Source: Neptuniibacter sp. 1_MG-2023 (lineage in GTDB: Bacteria; Pseudomonadota; Gammaproteobacteria; Pseudomonadales; Balneatricaceae). Taken from it: 64,000 bases of DNA. The DNA lies in NCBI RefSeq assembly GCF_030547185.1, contig NZ_JAUOQR010000011.1:1-64000 (forward strand). Reading direction: 5' to 3'. The notes below the pieces were generated by a model that was not told the DNA's origin, ran no database searches, and saw nothing but the letters and a program-made list of their open reading frames with translations. This document shows, piece after piece, positions 17,649 through 29,640 of this stretch. Position numbers and translations under genes: made by a program. The first letter of the stretch is position 1, and each line of letters starts with the position of its first letter.

Positions 17649-18839
17649 ATGAAATTCTCACGCTGCATCGGGGGGCTAGTGCTTGTAACGACTTTACTCA
17701 GTGGTTGCCAACAAGATAACGCACCAACGAGAAGTGTCTCGGTCCCTTCTGTTTCCTATATTCAGGTCGCCACAGCTACACATCAGATTGATACTAAAAT
17801 GCAAGCTCGTGTGGTGGCATCTCAGATAGCGGAAGTACGCCCTCAAGTCAGCGGGATTATTCAGCAACGTCTGTTTGAAGAAGGAAGTGTTGTCGAACAA
17901 GGGCAATTGCTTTATCAAATTGACCCCGCCACTTTTCAAGCAGCTTATAACGAGGCAAAGGCAAATTTAAACAGTGCTAAAGCGTCACTAAAAACGGCAC
18001 AATTAAAAGATCAGCGGTATACAAAACTGGTCAAACTTAACGGCATTTCACAGCAAGAGGCTGATGATGCCCATGCCACTTATTTAGAAGCTAAGGCCAA
18101 TATAGATAAGTATCAAGCCGCCTTAGAGACAGCATCCATAAACCTTGAATACACAAGAGTTAAAGCACCTATATCGGGGCATATTGGCATATCGAGTGTT
18201 ACTAAAGGCGCATTAGTCACAGCTCAACAATCCTCCGCATTGGCAACAATCCGCACCTTAAACCCTATCTATGTTGATATGACTCAAAGAAGCTCCGAGT
18301 TGTTGGAGCTACGTCAGCTAATTCGCGAAAAAGCGATCAAGCAGGGATCAACAGCAGTCACACTGACGCTAGAAAATGGTAGTGAATATGAGCACGAAGG
18401 CCAGCTTAAAATGCAAGAAGTATCAGTAGATACATCAACGGGCTCCGTCACTTTACGTGCAGAGTTTCCTAACCCTGATGGGTTGTTGCTGCCAGGGATG
18501 TTCGTTCGCACCCAAGTAAATGAAGCGGTCAACGAGAGCGCTATAGTGGTTCCTCAGCAAGGGATTTACCACGCAGCCGATGGTCAAACTTATGCTTACG
18601 TAATTGATGATAATAACCGGATAGAAAGACGTATAGTGCAGACCAGCGATGCTGTTGAGAACAAATGGGTTATCACTAGCGGTTTATCTGTGAATGACAA
18701 ACTATTAATTGAAGGTTCCGGCAAAGTTCGCCCTGGTAGCGAAGTAAAACCTGTTCTTGTGGAAATGAATAACAATGGAACTATAGAAACCATCGCCCAG
18801 CCCGCCACAGATACTTCATCTGCCCAAGAGGGAGTGTAA
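17649..18839 (+). CDS. RND efflux periplasmic adaptor (AcrA/MexA type), 396 aa
   Basis: A membrane-fusion protein joining the RND pump to the outer-membrane channel. It starts with a lipoprotein signal ending LLSGC. The lipoyl/barrel-sandwich halves are visible as ASQIAEVRPQVSGIIQQRLFEEGS and VKAPISGHIGISSV, with an alpha-helical hairpin between them (residues about 105-165), then beta-barrel and membrane-proximal domains. I start at the ATG at 17649, which has AAGGAG upstream and gives a clean signal peptide; the frame extends 27 codons further upstream but without a good signal. Three bases separate it from the pump gene. Confidence 0.94.
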   Translation: MKFSRCIGGLVLVTTLLSGCQQDNAPTRSVSVPSVSYIQVATATHQIDTKMQARVVASQIAEVRPQVSGIIQQRLFEEGSVVEQGQLLYQIDPATFQAAYNEAKANLNSAKASLKTAQLKDQRYTKLVKLNGISQQEADDAHATYLEAKANIDKYQAALETASINLEYTRVKAPISGHIGISSVTKGALVTAQQSSALATIRTLNPIYVDMTQRSSELLELRQLIREKAIKQGSTAVTLTLENGSEYEHEGQLKMQEVSVDTSTGSVTLRAEFPNPDGLLLPGMFVRTQVNEAVNESAIVVPQQGIYHAADGQTYAYVIDDNNRIERRIVQTSDAVENKWVITSGLSVNDKLLIEGSGKVRPGSEVKPVLVEMNNNGTIETIAQPATDTSSAQEGV

Positions 18840-18842
18840 CTT

Positions 18843-21800
18843 ATGTTTGCCCGTTTCTTTATCGACCGCCCCGTTTTCGCATGGGTTATTTCAATCGTTA
18901 TTATGCTAACGGGTATAGCGTCTATTATGTCGCTCCCTATTGCACAATACCCCAGCATTGCACCACCCGTAATCAAAGTAAAAACCTCCTATACCGGTGC
19001 CGATGCGATCACCGTTGAAAACAGTGTCACACAAATATTAGAACAGCAACTGACCGGTCTTGATGGGCTCTTATACTTCTCCTCTTCCAGTACCTCTGAT
19101 GGCTCGGCAGAGGTTAGTATCACCTTTGAAGAGGGCACAGACCCCGATTACGCTCAAGTACAGGTGCAAAACAAAGTCCAGCAGATTAACTCTCGCCTGC
19201 CTGATTCAGTGCAATCCGAAGGTGTGACCGTCACCAAATCAAACTCTGATTTCTTACTGGTCACCGCGCTTTATGATTCTACTGACCAAGCGAACGCCTT
19301 TGACATTTCTGATTATATCGCCTCTAACATGGAAGATAGCTTAGCCCGTATAGAAGGTGTCGGTGATACTAGAGTCTTTGGTGCACAATATGCGATGCGG
19401 ATCTGGTTAGACCCAACCAAATTAGCAGCATATGAACTAATGCCTTCCGATATTGTAAGTGCCTTGAGTGCGCAGAACGTACAAGTGCCTGCAGGTAAAA
19501 TTGGTGCAGTGCCTGCGCCCGCTCATCAAGAACTTAACGCGACCGTCACTGCTCAATCGATGATGTCAACGCCAGATGAGTTTCGTAATATCATCATAAA
19601 GCGTGATAGTTCCGGTGCGAATGTTCTCCTCAGTGATATTGCCCGGGTTGAGATTGGCAGTGAAAGCTACGATGTTATCCCCCGCTTGAATGGTCACCCC
19701 GCATCAGGGATCGCCATTATGCTATCACCGGGCGCTAACGCGCTTGATACTGCGACCCGCGTAAAAGAAAAAGTAGCGGAGCTACAGAAAAGTCTACCTG
19801 ACGGTTATGAAGTTACTTTCCCTAGGGACAGTACCGAATTTATCAAAATATCCATTAGCGAAGTAGTGCAAACCCTTGTGGAAGCGATCGTCTTGGTCGT
19901 ATTGGTGATGTGGATCTTCTTACAAAACTGGCGGGCAACATTAATCCCAGCCATAGCTGTACCGGTGGTCTTGCTCGGCACCTTTGGTGTGCTATCAGCC
20001 TTTGGCTTTTCAATTAACACCTTAACCATGTTTGGTATTGTCCTATCCATTGGCTTACTCGTGGATGATGCCATCGTAGTGGTCGAAAACGTTGAACGCT
20101 TAATGCGCGAGAAGAACCTCTCTCCGCGAGATGCCACTATAGAATCTATGTCAGAGATCAGTAGTGCGCTCGTCGGGATTGCCGTAGTCTTATCGGCAGT
20201 ATTCTTACCAATGGCCTTTTTTGGCGGTTCCACTGGCGTTATCTATAAACAGTTTTCTATCGCCATTGTTTCATCAATGACGTTATCAGTGATCGTAGCT
20301 CTGACCTTAAGCCCAACGTTATGCGCAAGCCTGTTAACCAAAACAGAACACAGCAGCAACGGCAAAGGTTTTTTTGCTGGTTTTAACCGTATATTTGACC
20401 GCATGACCACCTCTTACACCGGCCATGTGCAAAGTATTATCAGCCGTAAACTACGCTGGATGCTGCTATACGGCATCATTGTGGCAATTCTTGGCGTACT
20501 GATCCTTCGTATGCCAACCGGCTTTTTGCCGCAAGAAGACCAAGGCAGCACCATGTTTCAAATTAGCTTGCCAGCAGGCGCATCGATCAAGCGTACCCGT
20601 GCGGCGGCTGAACAAGTGGAAAGCTACTTAAAAGAGGAGGAAACCGATACGGTTATACGTATGTTTTCGATCTCCGGTTTTAACTTTTCAGGTAGCGGAC
20701 AAAATGCAGGTATGGGTTTTGTGTCATTAAAACCTTGGGATGACCGCCCTCGCGATGATCAAAGTGCTGATGCATTGATTCAACGCATGAATCAAAACTT
20801 ATCTTCCATTCGTGATGCCAACGTTTTCGCTATGTCTCAACCAGTAATACAGGGATTAGGGCAAAGTAACGGTTTTACCTTTGAACTACAGGCAGCGGCA
20901 GGCACATCCCGTGAAGAGCTAACCGCCTTAAAGAATGAACTGTTGACCAAAGCACGGCAGAGCGAACTGCTGACAGCCATCCGAGAAGGCGCCTTGAGTG
21001 AAACCCCACAACTTAAGATTGATATCGATAACGGTAAAGCGACCACCCTTGGGGTCTCATTATCCGATGTGGCCTACACGCTAACCTCGGCTTGGGCAGG
21101 ATCTTATGTGAATGACTTTATTGATGATGGCCGAGTAAAAAAAGTCTACGTAAAGGGTGATTCTGAGTTCCGCTCAAAACCTGAGGACTTGAACCAGTGG
21201 TATGTTCGCGGTCAAGATGCTGACGGTAACACCGCTATGACACCGTTCTCAGCCTTTAGCTCTGTCTCTTGGTCAAGCACCCCGCAAAGCTTATCTCGCT
21301 TTAATGGTATTGCATCTTATGAGATACAGGGGGCATCGGCCAGCGGTGTTAGTTCAGGCCAAGCGATGGCTGAGATGGAGCGTCTGACTGAAGAAGTGGG
21401 ACAAGGTAAGCTCACCTATTCATGGAGCGGTTTATCTTATCAAGAGAAACTCTCTAGCGGCCAATCTACAATGCTGTACGCAATCTCTATAATGGTCGTT
21501 TTCCTCGCGCTGGCCGCCCTATATGAGAGCTGGTCTGTACCGCTATCAGTTATTCTAGTAATCCCTCTTGGCTTAGTCGGTGCAGCCTTAGCTACCACTA
21601 TGCGAGGATTAGAAAACGATATTTACTTCCAAGTAGCGTTATTAACGACTATAGGTCTAGCGGCAAAAAATGCCATTCTAATTGTGGAATTTGCTGAAAT
21701 ATCCTATCAACGGGGCATGTCTTTAATAGATGCCGCAATACAAGCCGCTAAACTCCGTTTGCGCCCAATTATTATGACCTCCTTAGCATTTATCTTTGGT

Positions 21801-22004
21801 ACCTTGCCCTTAGCTCTATCATCTGGCGCAGGGGCCAATAGCCGTATATCAATTGGTACAGGTATTGTTGGGGGGACATTTACAGCGACCCTATTAGGGA
21901 TCTTCTTTGTACCTTTGTTCTTTGTCCTGGTCCGCAGCCTCTTCCCTAAAAGACGTCCGGTATATGCCGACGATACCAATAAAGGGGAAAATACTTATGA
22001 GTAA
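18843..22004 (+). CDS. RND multidrug efflux permease (AcrB/MexB, HAE1 type), 1053 aa
   Basis: The inner-membrane, proton-driven pump of the tripartite system. It begins MFARFFIDRPVFAWVISI and has twelve membrane helices with two large periplasmic loops. The proton relay is intact: two adjacent aspartates in GLLVDDAIVVVENVE (helix 4) and the lysine in GLAAKNAILIVEFA (helix 10). Length is the normal 1030-1050. It exports hydrophobic and amphiphilic compounds from periplasm and outer leaflet; the real substrates are unknown. It overlaps the outer-membrane gene by 8 bases. Confidence 0.96.
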   Translation: MFARFFIDRPVFAWVISIVIMLTGIASIMSLPIAQYPSIAPPVIKVKTSYTGADAITVENSVTQILEQQLTGLDGLLYFSSSSTSDGSAEVSITFEEGTDPDYAQVQVQNKVQQINSRLPDSVQSEGVTVTKSNSDFLLVTALYDSTDQANAFDISDYIASNMEDSLARIEGVGDTRVFGAQYAMRIWLDPTKLAAYELMPSDIVSALSAQNVQVPAGKIGAVPAPAHQELNATVTAQSMMSTPDEFRNIIIKRDSSGANVLLSDIARVEIGSESYDVIPRLNGHPASGIAIMLSPGANALDTATRVKEKVAELQKSLPDGYEVTFPRDSTEFIKISISEVVQTLVEAIVLVVLVMWIFLQNWRATLIPAIAVPVVLLGTFGVLSAFGFSINTLTMFGIVLSIGLLVDDAIVVVENVERLMREKNLSPRDATIESMSEISSALVGIAVVLSAVFLPMAFFGGSTGVIYKQFSIAIVSSMTLSVIVALTLSPTLCASLLTKTEHSSNGKGFFAGFNRIFDRMTTSYTGHVQSIISRKLRWMLLYGIIVAILGVLILRMPTGFLPQEDQGSTMFQISLPAGASIKRTRAAAEQVESYLKEEETDTVIRMFSISGFNFSGSGQNAGMGFVSLKPWDDRPRDDQSADALIQRMNQNLSSIRDANVFAMSQPVIQGLGQSNGFTFELQAAAGTSREELTALKNELLTKARQSELLTAIREGALSETPQLKIDIDNGKATTLGVSLSDVAYTLTSAWAGSYVNDFIDDGRVKKVYVKGDSEFRSKPEDLNQWYVRGQDADGNTAMTPFSAFSSVSWSSTPQSLSRFNGIASYEIQGASASGVSSGQAMAEMERLTEEVGQGKLTYSWSGLSYQEKLSSGQSTMLYAISIMVVFLALAALYESWSVPLSVILVIPLGLVGAALATTMRGLENDIYFQVALLTTIGLAAKNAILIVEFAEISYQRGMSLIDAAIQAAKLRLRPIIMTSLAFIFGTLPLALSSGAGANSRISIGTGIVGGTFTATLLGIFFVPLFFVLVRSLFPKRRPVYADDTNKGENTYE

Positions 22005-23433
22005 AGTAAGGGTAAAAACAATGCGCAACTTTAGACTGTTACCACTCGCAGGAGCTTTATTGCTCGCGGGTTGCAGCTCATTGGCTCCAGACTATACCCG
22101 TCCGGAATTACCTGTCCCCAATGCGTGGGAAAACCAACCAATTGAAGGCACCCAAGGCTTATCGACACAACAAGCAGCGCAACTGCCTTGGCAAGAATTT
22201 ATTAAGGATGAGCGCCTAACCCAGATAATTGAGTTGGCACTGAACAATAACCGAAGCTTGCGCCAAACCCTTGCCGATGTTGAAGCTGCGCGCGCTACAT
22301 ACCGTATCCAAAGGGCTGATATCTTTCCTCAAATTGATGCAGGACTTAACGGTACCCGTAGTAAAGCCTCAGGCAGCATAAGTTCATCTTATGAAGCAGA
22401 GGTAGGATTAAGCAGCTATGAAGTTGATCTGTTTGGCAAAAACCGAAGTCTAAGTGCCGCCCAACTGGAAGCTTATTTAGCCAGCTCAGAAACAGCAAAA
22501 GCAGCACAAATTTCGCTTATTAGTGAAATAGCTAATGCTTGGCTAACCTTAGCCGCTGATAAGAGCATTTTGAGTTTAGCCCAAGAAACCCAAAATAACG
22601 CCCAGCAAGCCTTAGAGATTACTCAGAAACGTTTAAGCTTGGGCGTCGATTCTCAAATTGATCTAGCCAATGCTGAAACTATATATCACAGCGCCAACTC
22701 AGATATTGCCTTGTATACAACACAAGTCAATCAAGACCTTAACGCTTTGCGGCTGTTAGTTGGTACCCAGTTTGATAACAGCTTACTACCTAGCGCACTG
22801 CCTGATAGTAGATCCCTAGTGAGTGATGTTCCCGCAGGTTTATCCTCCTCAGTGCTGCTCCAACGCCCTGATGTCCTAGCCGCAGAGCATAATCTGAAGT
22901 CAGCTAATGCTAATATAGGGGCTGCCCGGGCAGCATTTTTCCCTTCGTTATCATTAACCACTACTGGCGGTATCGCCAGCTCAGTGTTAGCTGATATTTT
23001 TAGTGGCGGTGCTAGCTCGATATGGACGATCGCACCGAGCTTAACACTACCCATCTTCGATAACGGCGCTAATGACGCTAGTCTCGCTTACAGTGAAGCC
23101 CAACAACAAAAACAGCTTGCAGCATATGAATATGCTATTCAAACTGCGTTTTCTGAGGTCGCTGATGCTTTAGCACGCAGAGCTACGATTCAAGAACAGC
23201 TCAATGCAGAGTCAGCTCTGGTGGCCGCTGCAAACCGCAGTTACCAATTATCTCTAGCACGTTATGAGAATGGCGTGGAGAGTTTTCAAAGCACCTTAGA
23301 AGCACAACGAACTATGTATAGCGCACAGCAATCACTGATCAGCACTCGGCAAACTGATCTAGATAACCGCATCACCCTATATCGGGTGCTAGGTGGTGGA
23401 TTAGCAACGAATGAATCACAAGGCGAAAGTTAA
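21997..23433 (+). CDS. Outer-membrane efflux channel, NodT/OprM family lipoprotein, 478 aa
   Basis: The outer-membrane duct of the RND system. The N-terminus is a lipoprotein signal ending LLLAGCSS, followed by the OprM-like SLAPDYTRPELPVP. Two repeated outer-membrane-efflux domains contain the typical LAAEHNLKSANANIGAARAAFFP and RYENGVESFQSTLEAQR helices. The ATG at 21997 overlaps the permease stop as ATGAGTAA, with GGGGAAA upstream; a second ATG at 22021 is possible. The order adaptor-pump-channel is the standard three-gene operon. Confidence 0.94.
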   Translation: MSKVRVKTMRNFRLLPLAGALLLAGCSSLAPDYTRPELPVPNAWENQPIEGTQGLSTQQAAQLPWQEFIKDERLTQIIELALNNNRSLRQTLADVEAARATYRIQRADIFPQIDAGLNGTRSKASGSISSSYEAEVGLSSYEVDLFGKNRSLSAAQLEAYLASSETAKAAQISLISEIANAWLTLAADKSILSLAQETQNNAQQALEITQKRLSLGVDSQIDLANAETIYHSANSDIALYTTQVNQDLNALRLLVGTQFDNSLLPSALPDSRSLVSDVPAGLSSSVLLQRPDVLAAEHNLKSANANIGAARAAFFPSLSLTTTGGIASSVLADIFSGGASSIWTIAPSLTLPIFDNGANDASLAYSEAQQQKQLAAYEYAIQTAFSEVADALARRATIQEQLNAESALVAAANRSYQLSLARYENGVESFQSTLEAQRTMYSAQQSLISTRQTDLDNRITLYRVLGGGLATNESQGES

Positions 23434-23581
23434 ATCCTCACCTCATAGGTTTACATGTATATTTGATCTAAGTGATCAGTTTAACAGACCTACCTTTCGC
23501 CGAACTAAAGCGGCTAACCGGTGGGTTATGACTCATCGTTTTTAAAACAAAAAACGGTGAAGATGAAGGAAAAATATCGGC

Positions 23582-24268
23582 ATGACAAATGTACTACTGG
23601 TTGAAGATGATCTTGATCTTGCCACTACCATTGTTGATTATCTCGAAATTGAATCGATTGAGTGCGATCACGCCAGCAATGGTTTAATGGGGTTAAATTT
23701 AATAGAACGTAATCATTATCAAATGATCATACTTGATATTAATATGCCTAAAATGGATGGTTTAACCTTGTGCAGCACACTGCGCGAAAAAGGTATGGAT
23801 ATCCCTATACTTATGCTCACTGCTCGCGATAGCCTAGAGAACAAACTACAAGGATTTGAAGCAGGTAGCGATGACTATTTAGTTAAGCCCTTCGCAATCA
23901 AAGAGTTAGTTGCACGAGTACAAGTACTCGCAAAACGCCGCAGCGGTGAAGTAAAACGTTTAATTTTAGGTGATTTAAGCCTAGATTTAACCCAACACTC
24001 AGCCCAGTTAAAACAGCACAACTTAAAACTATCCCCTATCGCATTTAAATTATTAGAAGTATTAGTGCGCGCGAGCCCACAAGCGGTGAGCCGTCAACAG
24101 ATTATGCAAGCTGTATGGGGCGATGAACAACCCGATAGCAATAGCTTAAAAGTACATATCTATCACCTACGTAAACAGCTAGATACAGAGGTCAGCAATA
24201 TTAGATTAGAAACTATCTCAGGTGTTGGCTTTGCGATAAAAGAGCATATTGAAGGAGCATTATCGTGA
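23582..24268 (+). CDS. OmpR/PhoB-family response regulator, 228 aa
   Basis: Residues 1-120 are a receiver domain with the acidic pair EDD, the phosphoacceptor aspartate in IILDINMPKMDG, the threonine in LMLTARD and the lysine in YLVKPF. Residues 130-222 are a winged-helix DNA-binding domain (AFKLLEVLVR, SNSLKVHIYHLRKQL). It begins 148 bases after the efflux channel gene and overlaps the kinase start by 4 bases, so it forms a two-gene signalling unit linked to the pump. The direct repeat at 17513-17530 is its most likely target. Confidence 0.94.
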   Translation: MTNVLLVEDDLDLATTIVDYLEIESIECDHASNGLMGLNLIERNHYQMIILDINMPKMDGLTLCSTLREKGMDIPILMLTARDSLENKLQGFEAGSDDYLVKPFAIKELVARVQVLAKRRSGEVKRLILGDLSLDLTQHSAQLKQHNLKLSPIAFKLLEVLVRASPQAVSRQQIMQAVWGDEQPDSNSLKVHIYHLRKQLDTEVSNIRLETISGVGFAIKEHIEGALS

Positions 24269-25572
24269 AAATCAGGCCAAGTCTCAGGCTTTACTTCTTT
24301 ATCAGTGTAGTCTTGCTTGGCTCAGCCATGGCGATTGGCTTTTCCCTACTAAGTGTTAATTACTTTATTAACGGGCTCGATAAAGGCTTAAACGGCGTTA
24401 TGATCGATATCGCTAAAACAACCGAAGTAGAAGATGGACACCCTGTCAATGTCATCGGCTTTAATGTTGCTAAGCGCTGGCAAGATACTCCCGATGTAAT
24501 TCAGCAGCGCTTTCTCACGCCACCACAAGAAGCTAATCAACTTCAAAAACTAAAAGATCAATCGTCTATTTTTTCCATTCCTGAAAATCTTTATTTTGTC
24601 GTATTAGTTTATACAGATGAGGGGGAAAAACGATTTGTCTCAAAAAATATCCTAGAAAAAAACAGAATTGAGCACCCAGACGCTAAAGCTCCAAAAAATC
24701 GTCTCTACTGGGCACTGTTTACCGCCCTTGCTGCCATTATTATCTTTTCATTTGCCTTAGTCATGATTATGCAAAAAATCGCTAAGCCTATCGAATCCTT
24801 AAAAAACTGGGCAAAATCACTTAACCAAGACAGCGTTCAACATTCACCGCCTGATTTCAGCTACAACGAACTCAATGTGCTCGCCTCATTAGTACAGAGC
24901 AGCCTTATCTCGGCCCATCAAAGTTTAGAACGTGAGCAGAGCTTTTTGAGTTATGCCAGTCACGAACTGCGCACCCCTATTTCTGTTATTCGTAGCAATG
25001 TTGACCTACTCCAACGACTCGGTGAAAAATCCCCTCTCAGTGACAAACAACAACTCACCGTACAGCGGATACAACGAGCAGGCTTAACCATGAGCGATTT
25101 AACCGAGACATTACTTTGGTTGAGCCGTGATGATGAACACGACATGGCACCAGAGCCAATTGATCTACATGAAAAAATTAACCTTTTATGTGACGAGCTC
25201 AATTACTTACTTAATGACAAAAACGTTGACGTTCATATAGAAGGCGATACATCTCAGGTAAGTTTGGGAGCGACTGCTTGCCATATAGTATTAAGCAATC
25301 TGATTCGCAACGCTTATCAGCATACAAACTCTGGTGAAGTGATCATTAAGCAGCTAGGCAGCCGTGTCACCATCATTAACAGCAATCATACAAATGACAC
25401 AACATCTTCTCTAAAAGGCTCCCCAACGAAACAGGTAGCAAAAGGTTATGGTTTAGGTCTACAACTGAGTGAGAAGATTATTCAGCGTCATGGCTGGTTT
25501 TATGAGATAGCCGATGAAAAAGGCCGTTATCAAGTCACCGTCGACTTTGGTGATAACAGAGGCGTGAACTAA
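24265..25572 (+). CDS. Sensor histidine kinase with a degenerate ATP-lid motif, 435 aa
   Basis: Two membrane helices (about residues 8-31 and 150-171) enclose a periplasmic sensor of roughly 120 residues with no family I recognise. The H box is SYASHELRTPISVI and the N box is NLIRNAYQHT. The G2 box GYGLGLQLSEKI is intact, but the expected DxGxG motif between them is absent: the matching position reads VTIINSNHTND. This is odd and may alter kinase activity. The start is GTG, overlapping the regulator stop by 4 bases. Probable partner of the response regulator and sensor of efflux substrates or envelope stress. Confidence 0.9.
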   Translation: MKIRPSLRLYFFISVVLLGSAMAIGFSLLSVNYFINGLDKGLNGVMIDIAKTTEVEDGHPVNVIGFNVAKRWQDTPDVIQQRFLTPPQEANQLQKLKDQSSIFSIPENLYFVVLVYTDEGEKRFVSKNILEKNRIEHPDAKAPKNRLYWALFTALAAIIIFSFALVMIMQKIAKPIESLKNWAKSLNQDSVQHSPPDFSYNELNVLASLVQSSLISAHQSLEREQSFLSYASHELRTPISVIRSNVDLLQRLGEKSPLSDKQQLTVQRIQRAGLTMSDLTETLLWLSRDDEHDMAPEPIDLHEKINLLCDELNYLLNDKNVDVHIEGDTSQVSLGATACHIVLSNLIRNAYQHTNSGEVIIKQLGSRVTIINSNHTNDTTSSLKGSPTKQVAKGYGLGLQLSEKIIQRHGWFYEIADEKGRYQVTVDFGDNRGVN

Positions 25573-25658
25573 TTAAACAGGTTTATGATTGATCTAAGGT
25601 GTAAAACGAGCTATCGGGAAGCTGTACCCCAACAGCACTTAGCATCTATATTTTGGTG

Positions 25659-26366
25659 TTATTTGTTATAAATCACGGGCATTTTCCCTTTCCATTTCAG
25701 CCACGTTTCCTTATTTAAGATCAGTTCAGTCATAAACTTCCCTACATTAATACGGCTCGTCGCACCCGAGTCGAATATCGCATTTCGAATGGGTGAATCA
25801 TGTACTGTATATTCCGTCACTTTATCCTCATCAACTAAGGCATCAGGTCGAACAGCAACCCATTCAATCGCTTGATGACCTTGACCTATATGAGTACGTA
25901 AATAATCCGCGGCATTCTCATTATCCACATGCGGTGGCAACAAGCCCCTTAATATGGCGACCACTATACGTTGACTTAATTGCGGTTTTTCAGGGATATC
26001 TTGATTACTGACTCCTGTACTATTCATAAGAATAACTTTAACGGCATCCGCAGGTTCACTGTCAATTATCGCGCTACAGATACATTGCAGAGTATCGGTT
26101 ACTAATAAACGAGGCTTACCAAATAGTCCTTTAAAAGATAGGTTGTGCCCAAGGCATGAAACAACCGCTGTACAGCCTTTAGTGTGTGTAGCCATTTCAG
26201 AACGATCAAGGTCATGAACCGATGCCTTAATTTTGTATAAATTTGGATGGTCAGCTAAGGCTCCTAAAGAACGAACGATAGCGCGCACCTCTACACCTTG
26301 TCTCAGTAACAAATCAACAACATGCTGGCCTGTGGCACCGTTAGCACCGACAACTAAAACGAGCAT
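25659..26366 (-). CDS. NAD(P)-binding protein, atypical short-chain dehydrogenase family, 235 aa
   Basis: The N-terminal motif VLVVGANGATGQHVVDLL is the glycine-rich dinucleotide loop of the NAD(P)H-binding (NmrA/flavin-reductase-like) group, and VRAIVRS supplies the arginine that favours NADP. The rest has the usual Rossmann repeats (TAVVSCLGHN, VILMNSTGV). No tyrosine-lysine catalytic pair typical of classical dehydrogenases is obvious, so it may be a reductase or a redox sensor. GGAG precedes the ATG. Convergent with the kinase gene. Confidence 0.83.
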   Translation of the reverse strand: MLVLVVGANGATGQHVVDLLLRQGVEVRAIVRSLGALADHPNLYKIKASVHDLDRSEMATHTKGCTAVVSCLGHNLSFKGLFGKPRLLVTDTLQCICSAIIDSEPADAVKVILMNSTGVSNQDIPEKPQLSQRIVVAILRGLLPPHVDNENAADYLRTHIGQGHQAIEWVAVRPDALVDEDKVTEYTVHDSPIRNAIFDSGATSRINVGKFMTELILNKETWLKWKGKMPVIYNK

Positions 26367-26406
26367 TTAAATCTCCTTTAAACATTCCCATAAGAAAGGC
26401 CACTTA

Positions 26407-26560
26407 AGCGATATTAAGGGGGCTTTGTAGGAGGCCAACCTTGGGCCACATAAGAGAGAAAATACCTGAAAGGTGTGCTTTCCACCACCTTTTCGCTCAC
26501 GGAATGAACGCCTATAGAAAGCGATATTAAGAGGTTTTTGTAGGAAGCCAACCTTTGGCC
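26407..26560. repeat. Two imperfect direct repeats of about 41 bp
   Basis: Copies at 26407-26448 and 26520-26560 share AGCGATATTAAG, then a GTAGGA core and CCAACC. Between them, at 26491-26516, is a member of the CGCTCAC repeat family described at 31153. The region fills the gap between the NAD(P)-binding gene and katG and encodes nothing convincing. Confidence 0.65.
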
Positions 26561-26582
26561 GAAGAGATGTTTCAGCTGAGAT

Positions 26583-26622
26583 AAAAAAATCCCGCACTGC
26601 GAATGTAACGCAGGCGGGATTT
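26583..26622 (-). terminator. Terminator of katG
   Basis: On the minus strand AAATCCCGC and CTGCG pair with CGCAG and GCGGGATTT around a short loop, followed by seven T. It starts 12 bases after the katG stop. Confidence 0.9.
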
Positions 26623-26633
26623 ATATGCGGCGA

Positions 26634-29033
<2,400 letters not shown>

Positions 29034-29075
29034 ATTGCGGCTCGTCGCTACCGGCTTTTACTTTTGTTATTTTAA
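29034..29075. repeat. 42-bp direct repeat R1, left copy
   Basis: The 42 bases here are identical to 30229-30270, in the same orientation about 1.2 kb apart. Together the two copies bracket the larger repeat R2 and the frameshifted toxin-antitoxin module. Confidence 0.9.
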
Positions 29076-29086
29076 GAGAATCTAAG

Positions 29087-29290
29087 GGTTAGGTCTTGCA
29101 TTGTACGCATTACCTCTGGAAGTTAAGCGATATAACGCACCTAAAAATTCGATTCTTAACGATCGAGACATAATACAGGCGCCTTGCGAAAGGCTATCAA
29201 AAATAACAGTAAACCAACTTAAAAAATATGGGCTTAGTTAGGTATTAGTCACCAATATGCACGATGCAAGACCTGACCCCGTTCGTTGCT
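29087..29290. mobile_element. MITE-like repeat R2, left copy, about 200 bp
   Basis: The sequence is over 85 percent identical by eye to 30031-30226, in the same orientation. Its ends are inverted relative to each other: GGTYAGGTCTTGCATTG on the left and GATGCAAGACCTGACC on the right, which is the shape of a non-autonomous element or REP-transposase mobilised unit. No coding sequence lies inside. The right end also occurs alone at 50360-50404. Classification as a MITE is inference. Confidence 0.7.
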
Positions 29291-29346
29291 TTTCTGTGTG
29301 CCGAAGCGCCAGCGTAGGCGCGTCCGGCAACAGCCGCTTGTTAACC
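29282..29346 (-). repeat. Decayed attC-like site after the HigA-like antitoxin
   Basis: On the minus strand the antitoxin stop lies within GGTTAACAAGCGGC, the form of an attC left end. It continues into an imperfect stem GCCGGACGCGCC/GGCGCTTCGGC with an unpaired base, then an outer CTGTT/ACACAG pairing. The expected right-hand GTTRRRY core is missing: the site runs into the R2 element at GCAACGAACGGGG. I read it as a cassette recombination site broken by, or fused to, R2. Confidence 0.45.
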
Positions 29347-29640
29347 TCTTAGTTCAAGATCTTCCCGAATTACCTCTGGATGGCGAAAGGCAATCTCGAT
29401 CAGCGCTTTTGCTGGACCAGAGGGTTTACGTCGACCTTGCTCCCACTCCTGCAGAGTACGCGGAGAGATATGCAGTACCTCAGCAAACTCTATCTGAGTC
29501 AGGCCAGTTTTGCCGCGGGCCTCTGCAACCTCGTTAGGCTCAACACGACTAATTCGTGCAGCTTTTCCGGCTTTCATTTCTTTAACAGATTGGAGCAACT
29601 TGTTGCCAAGTTCCTCTGCACTCAGAGTCTCGTTAATCAT
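29341..29640 (-). CDS. HigA-like XRE-family antitoxin, 99 aa
   Basis: The C-terminal half is a helix-turn-helix of the XRE type: ARGKTGLTQIEFAEVLHIS then RTLQEWEQGRRKPSGPAKAL. This matches antitoxins encoded after RelE/HigB-type toxins, where the antitoxin neutralises the toxin and represses the operon. The ATG at 29640 overlaps the stop of the toxin frame by 8 bases, giving the toxin-first order of higBA. The stop codon lies inside an attC-like sequence. The gene is intact although its toxin partner is not. Confidence 0.87.
   Translation of the reverse strand: MINETLSAEELGNKLLQSVKEMKAGKAARISRVEPNEVAEARGKTGLTQIEFAEVLHISPRTLQEWEQGRRKPSGPAKALIEIAFRHPEVIREDLELRG

Noticed and set aside
26367-26597. 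A 76-codon minus-strand ORF between the NAD(P)-binding gene and katG
   Set aside because: It runs through the two direct repeats and the katG terminator, has no ribosome binding site and an implausible composition.
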